Shown: positions 5,593-6,242 of the stretch, in pieces
Numbering within the stretch: the stretch's first letter is position 1
Layout: each line of letters starts with the position of its first letter
Source: Gammaproteobacteria bacterium
GTDB taxonomy: Bacteria > Pseudomonadota > Gammaproteobacteria > Steroidobacterales > Steroidobacteraceae
Direction: 5' to 3'
DNA: 6,242 nt
Assembly: GCA_005877965.1 (NCBI GenBank)
Contig: VBNP01000190.1
Coordinates: forward strand, 1 to 6,242
The notes under the pieces: generated by a model
What the model saw: only the letters and a program-made list of their open reading frames with translations
What the model was told of the DNA's origin: nothing
Databases searched by the model: none
Made by a program: the position numbers and the translations under genes

Positions 5593-6242
5593 TCAGGCGC
5601 GCAGCACGCGGAGCGCCGGCAGGGTCTGGGTAAGATCGAGCGGCTGCCCGGAGAGGTACAGCGCGCAGTCCTGTGCCGGCGCCGGCCGGGCAAAGAGATA
5701 GCCCTGCGCAAAGCCACAGCCGAGCTGGCGCAGCTTCTCGAGCTGTTGCCAGCCCTCGATGCCCTCCGCAACCACCTCGATGTGCAGGTGCCGGGCCATG
5801 GCGATGATGGCGCTGACGATGGCGAGATCGCTCAGGTCCGTCACCAGGTCACGCACGAAACTGCGGTCGATCTTGAGCGCATCCACGCGCCAGCGCTTCA
5901 GGTACGAGAGGCTCGAGTAGCCAACGCCGAAATCATCGATGGCGATGCGCACGCCCAGCTCGCGCAGGCTCGCCACCGCGTCCTGGCTCGCATCGGGGTT
6001 GCGTGCGTCGCGCCGTTCGAACACCGCGCCCTCGGTCAGCTCGACCTGCAGGAGCGAGGGTTCCAGGCCATGCTGCCGTGTGAGCCTCGAGATATTCTCG
6101 GCGAGATTGGAGCGCTGCAGCTGCACTGCCGAGACGTTGAAGGCGATCGGCACCAGCGTGCCGCCCGCCTGCCGCCAGCGCACCGCGTCCTCGACCGCCC
6201 GTTGCAGCACGAACTCCCCGATCGGCACCATCAGGCCGGTCT
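5593..6242 (-). CDS. EAL-domain cyclic-di-GMP phosphodiesterase, C-terminal part (5' partial)
   Basis: The frame is open to the right edge (TGLMVPIGEFVLQ is in mid-domain), so the ATG at 6229-6231 is internal, and the N-terminus, including the EAL motif itself, lies outside. The visible 215 residues cover most of an EAL domain, which hydrolyses c-di-GMP to pGpG. Nearly all metal-binding and catalytic residues known from the family are present. Counting from that internal Met, they are Asn32 in FNVSAVQL, Glu64 in VELTE, Asp99-Asp100 in AIDDFGVGYSSL, Lys120 in ALKID, Glu156 in VVAEGIE and Gln176 in FAQGYLF. The phosphodiesterase is therefore probably active. Between ELTE and DDFG the spacing is about five residues longer than in the typical member I recall (around RRDARNPDAS). 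The upstream part may carry GGDEF, PAS or membrane domains, which cannot be known here. It lies 79 bases upstream of the ctlX-like gene on the same strand. Confidence 0.93.
   Translation of the reverse strand, partial: TGLMVPIGEFVLQRAVEDAVRWRQAGGTLVPIAFNVSAVQLQRSNLAENISRLTRQHGLEPSLLQVELTEGAVFERRDARNPDASQDAVASLRELGVRIAIDDFGVGYSSLSYLKRWRVDALKIDRSFVRDLVTDLSDLAIVSAIIAMARHLHIEVVAEGIEGWQQLEKLRQLGCGFAQGYLFARPAPAQDCALYLSGQPLDLTQTLPALRVLRA

Noticed and set aside
4767..5633. A 288-codon open frame on the plus strand, antisense to the ctlX-like gene
   Set aside because: It is fully explained as a shadow of the ctlX codons and shows no recognisable domain.

Overview
This window looks like a chromosomal segment from a GC-rich gammaproteobacterium. 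The clues are a biotin ligase (BirA) fused to a repressor domain, directly followed by a type III pantothenate kinase (CoaX) and then by a remnant of the small membrane protein that often follows coaX in Xanthomonadales, Nevskiales and Steroidobacter-like bacteria. The PlsY protein is also of the proteobacterial type. The order-level placement is an inference from remembered gene order and protein style, not from a search.

Layout. (1) On the plus strand, positions 1-1821 hold a two-gene unit. The first gene is a DJ-1/PfpI-family protein cut by the left window edge, which carries an extra C-terminal beta-rich module. Seven bases later comes a complete GlxA/FtrA-type transcription regulator (DJ-1/PfpI-like sensor domain plus AraC-type helix-turn-helix). 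(2) Facing it on the minus strand, from about 5513 down to 1862, is a very compact gene string read in the order ctlX-like hydrolase, plsY, birA, coaX, short membrane protein. Its junctions are GTGA (4-nt overlap), TGAGATG (1-nt gap), TGATG (1-nt overlap) and a 14-nt gap, so it is almost certainly one transcript with translational coupling. (3) Upstream of this string on the same strand, 5593-6242 is the C-terminal part of an EAL-domain cyclic-di-GMP phosphodiesterase whose start lies beyond the right edge.

How the genes fit together. PlsY makes lysophosphatidic acid, the first committed step of phospholipid synthesis. BirA biotinylates acetyl-CoA carboxylase, which feeds fatty-acid synthesis, and CoaX starts coenzyme A synthesis, so the core of the minus-strand string has a shared acyl/CoA theme. 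The CtlX-like amidino hydrolase at its head has no obvious link to that theme. The PfpI-GlxA pair looks like an independent accessory unit. It meets the string at a convergent junction where the last gene of the string appears to have lost its usual C-terminal SPOR domain.

I see no tRNA, rRNA, insertion sequence, CRISPR array, phage gene, toxin-antitoxin pair or riboswitch. There is no gene-free stretch longer than 79 bases. I found no clearly new biological system; the most interesting points are the PfpI fusion, the truncated last gene and the placement of ctlX.
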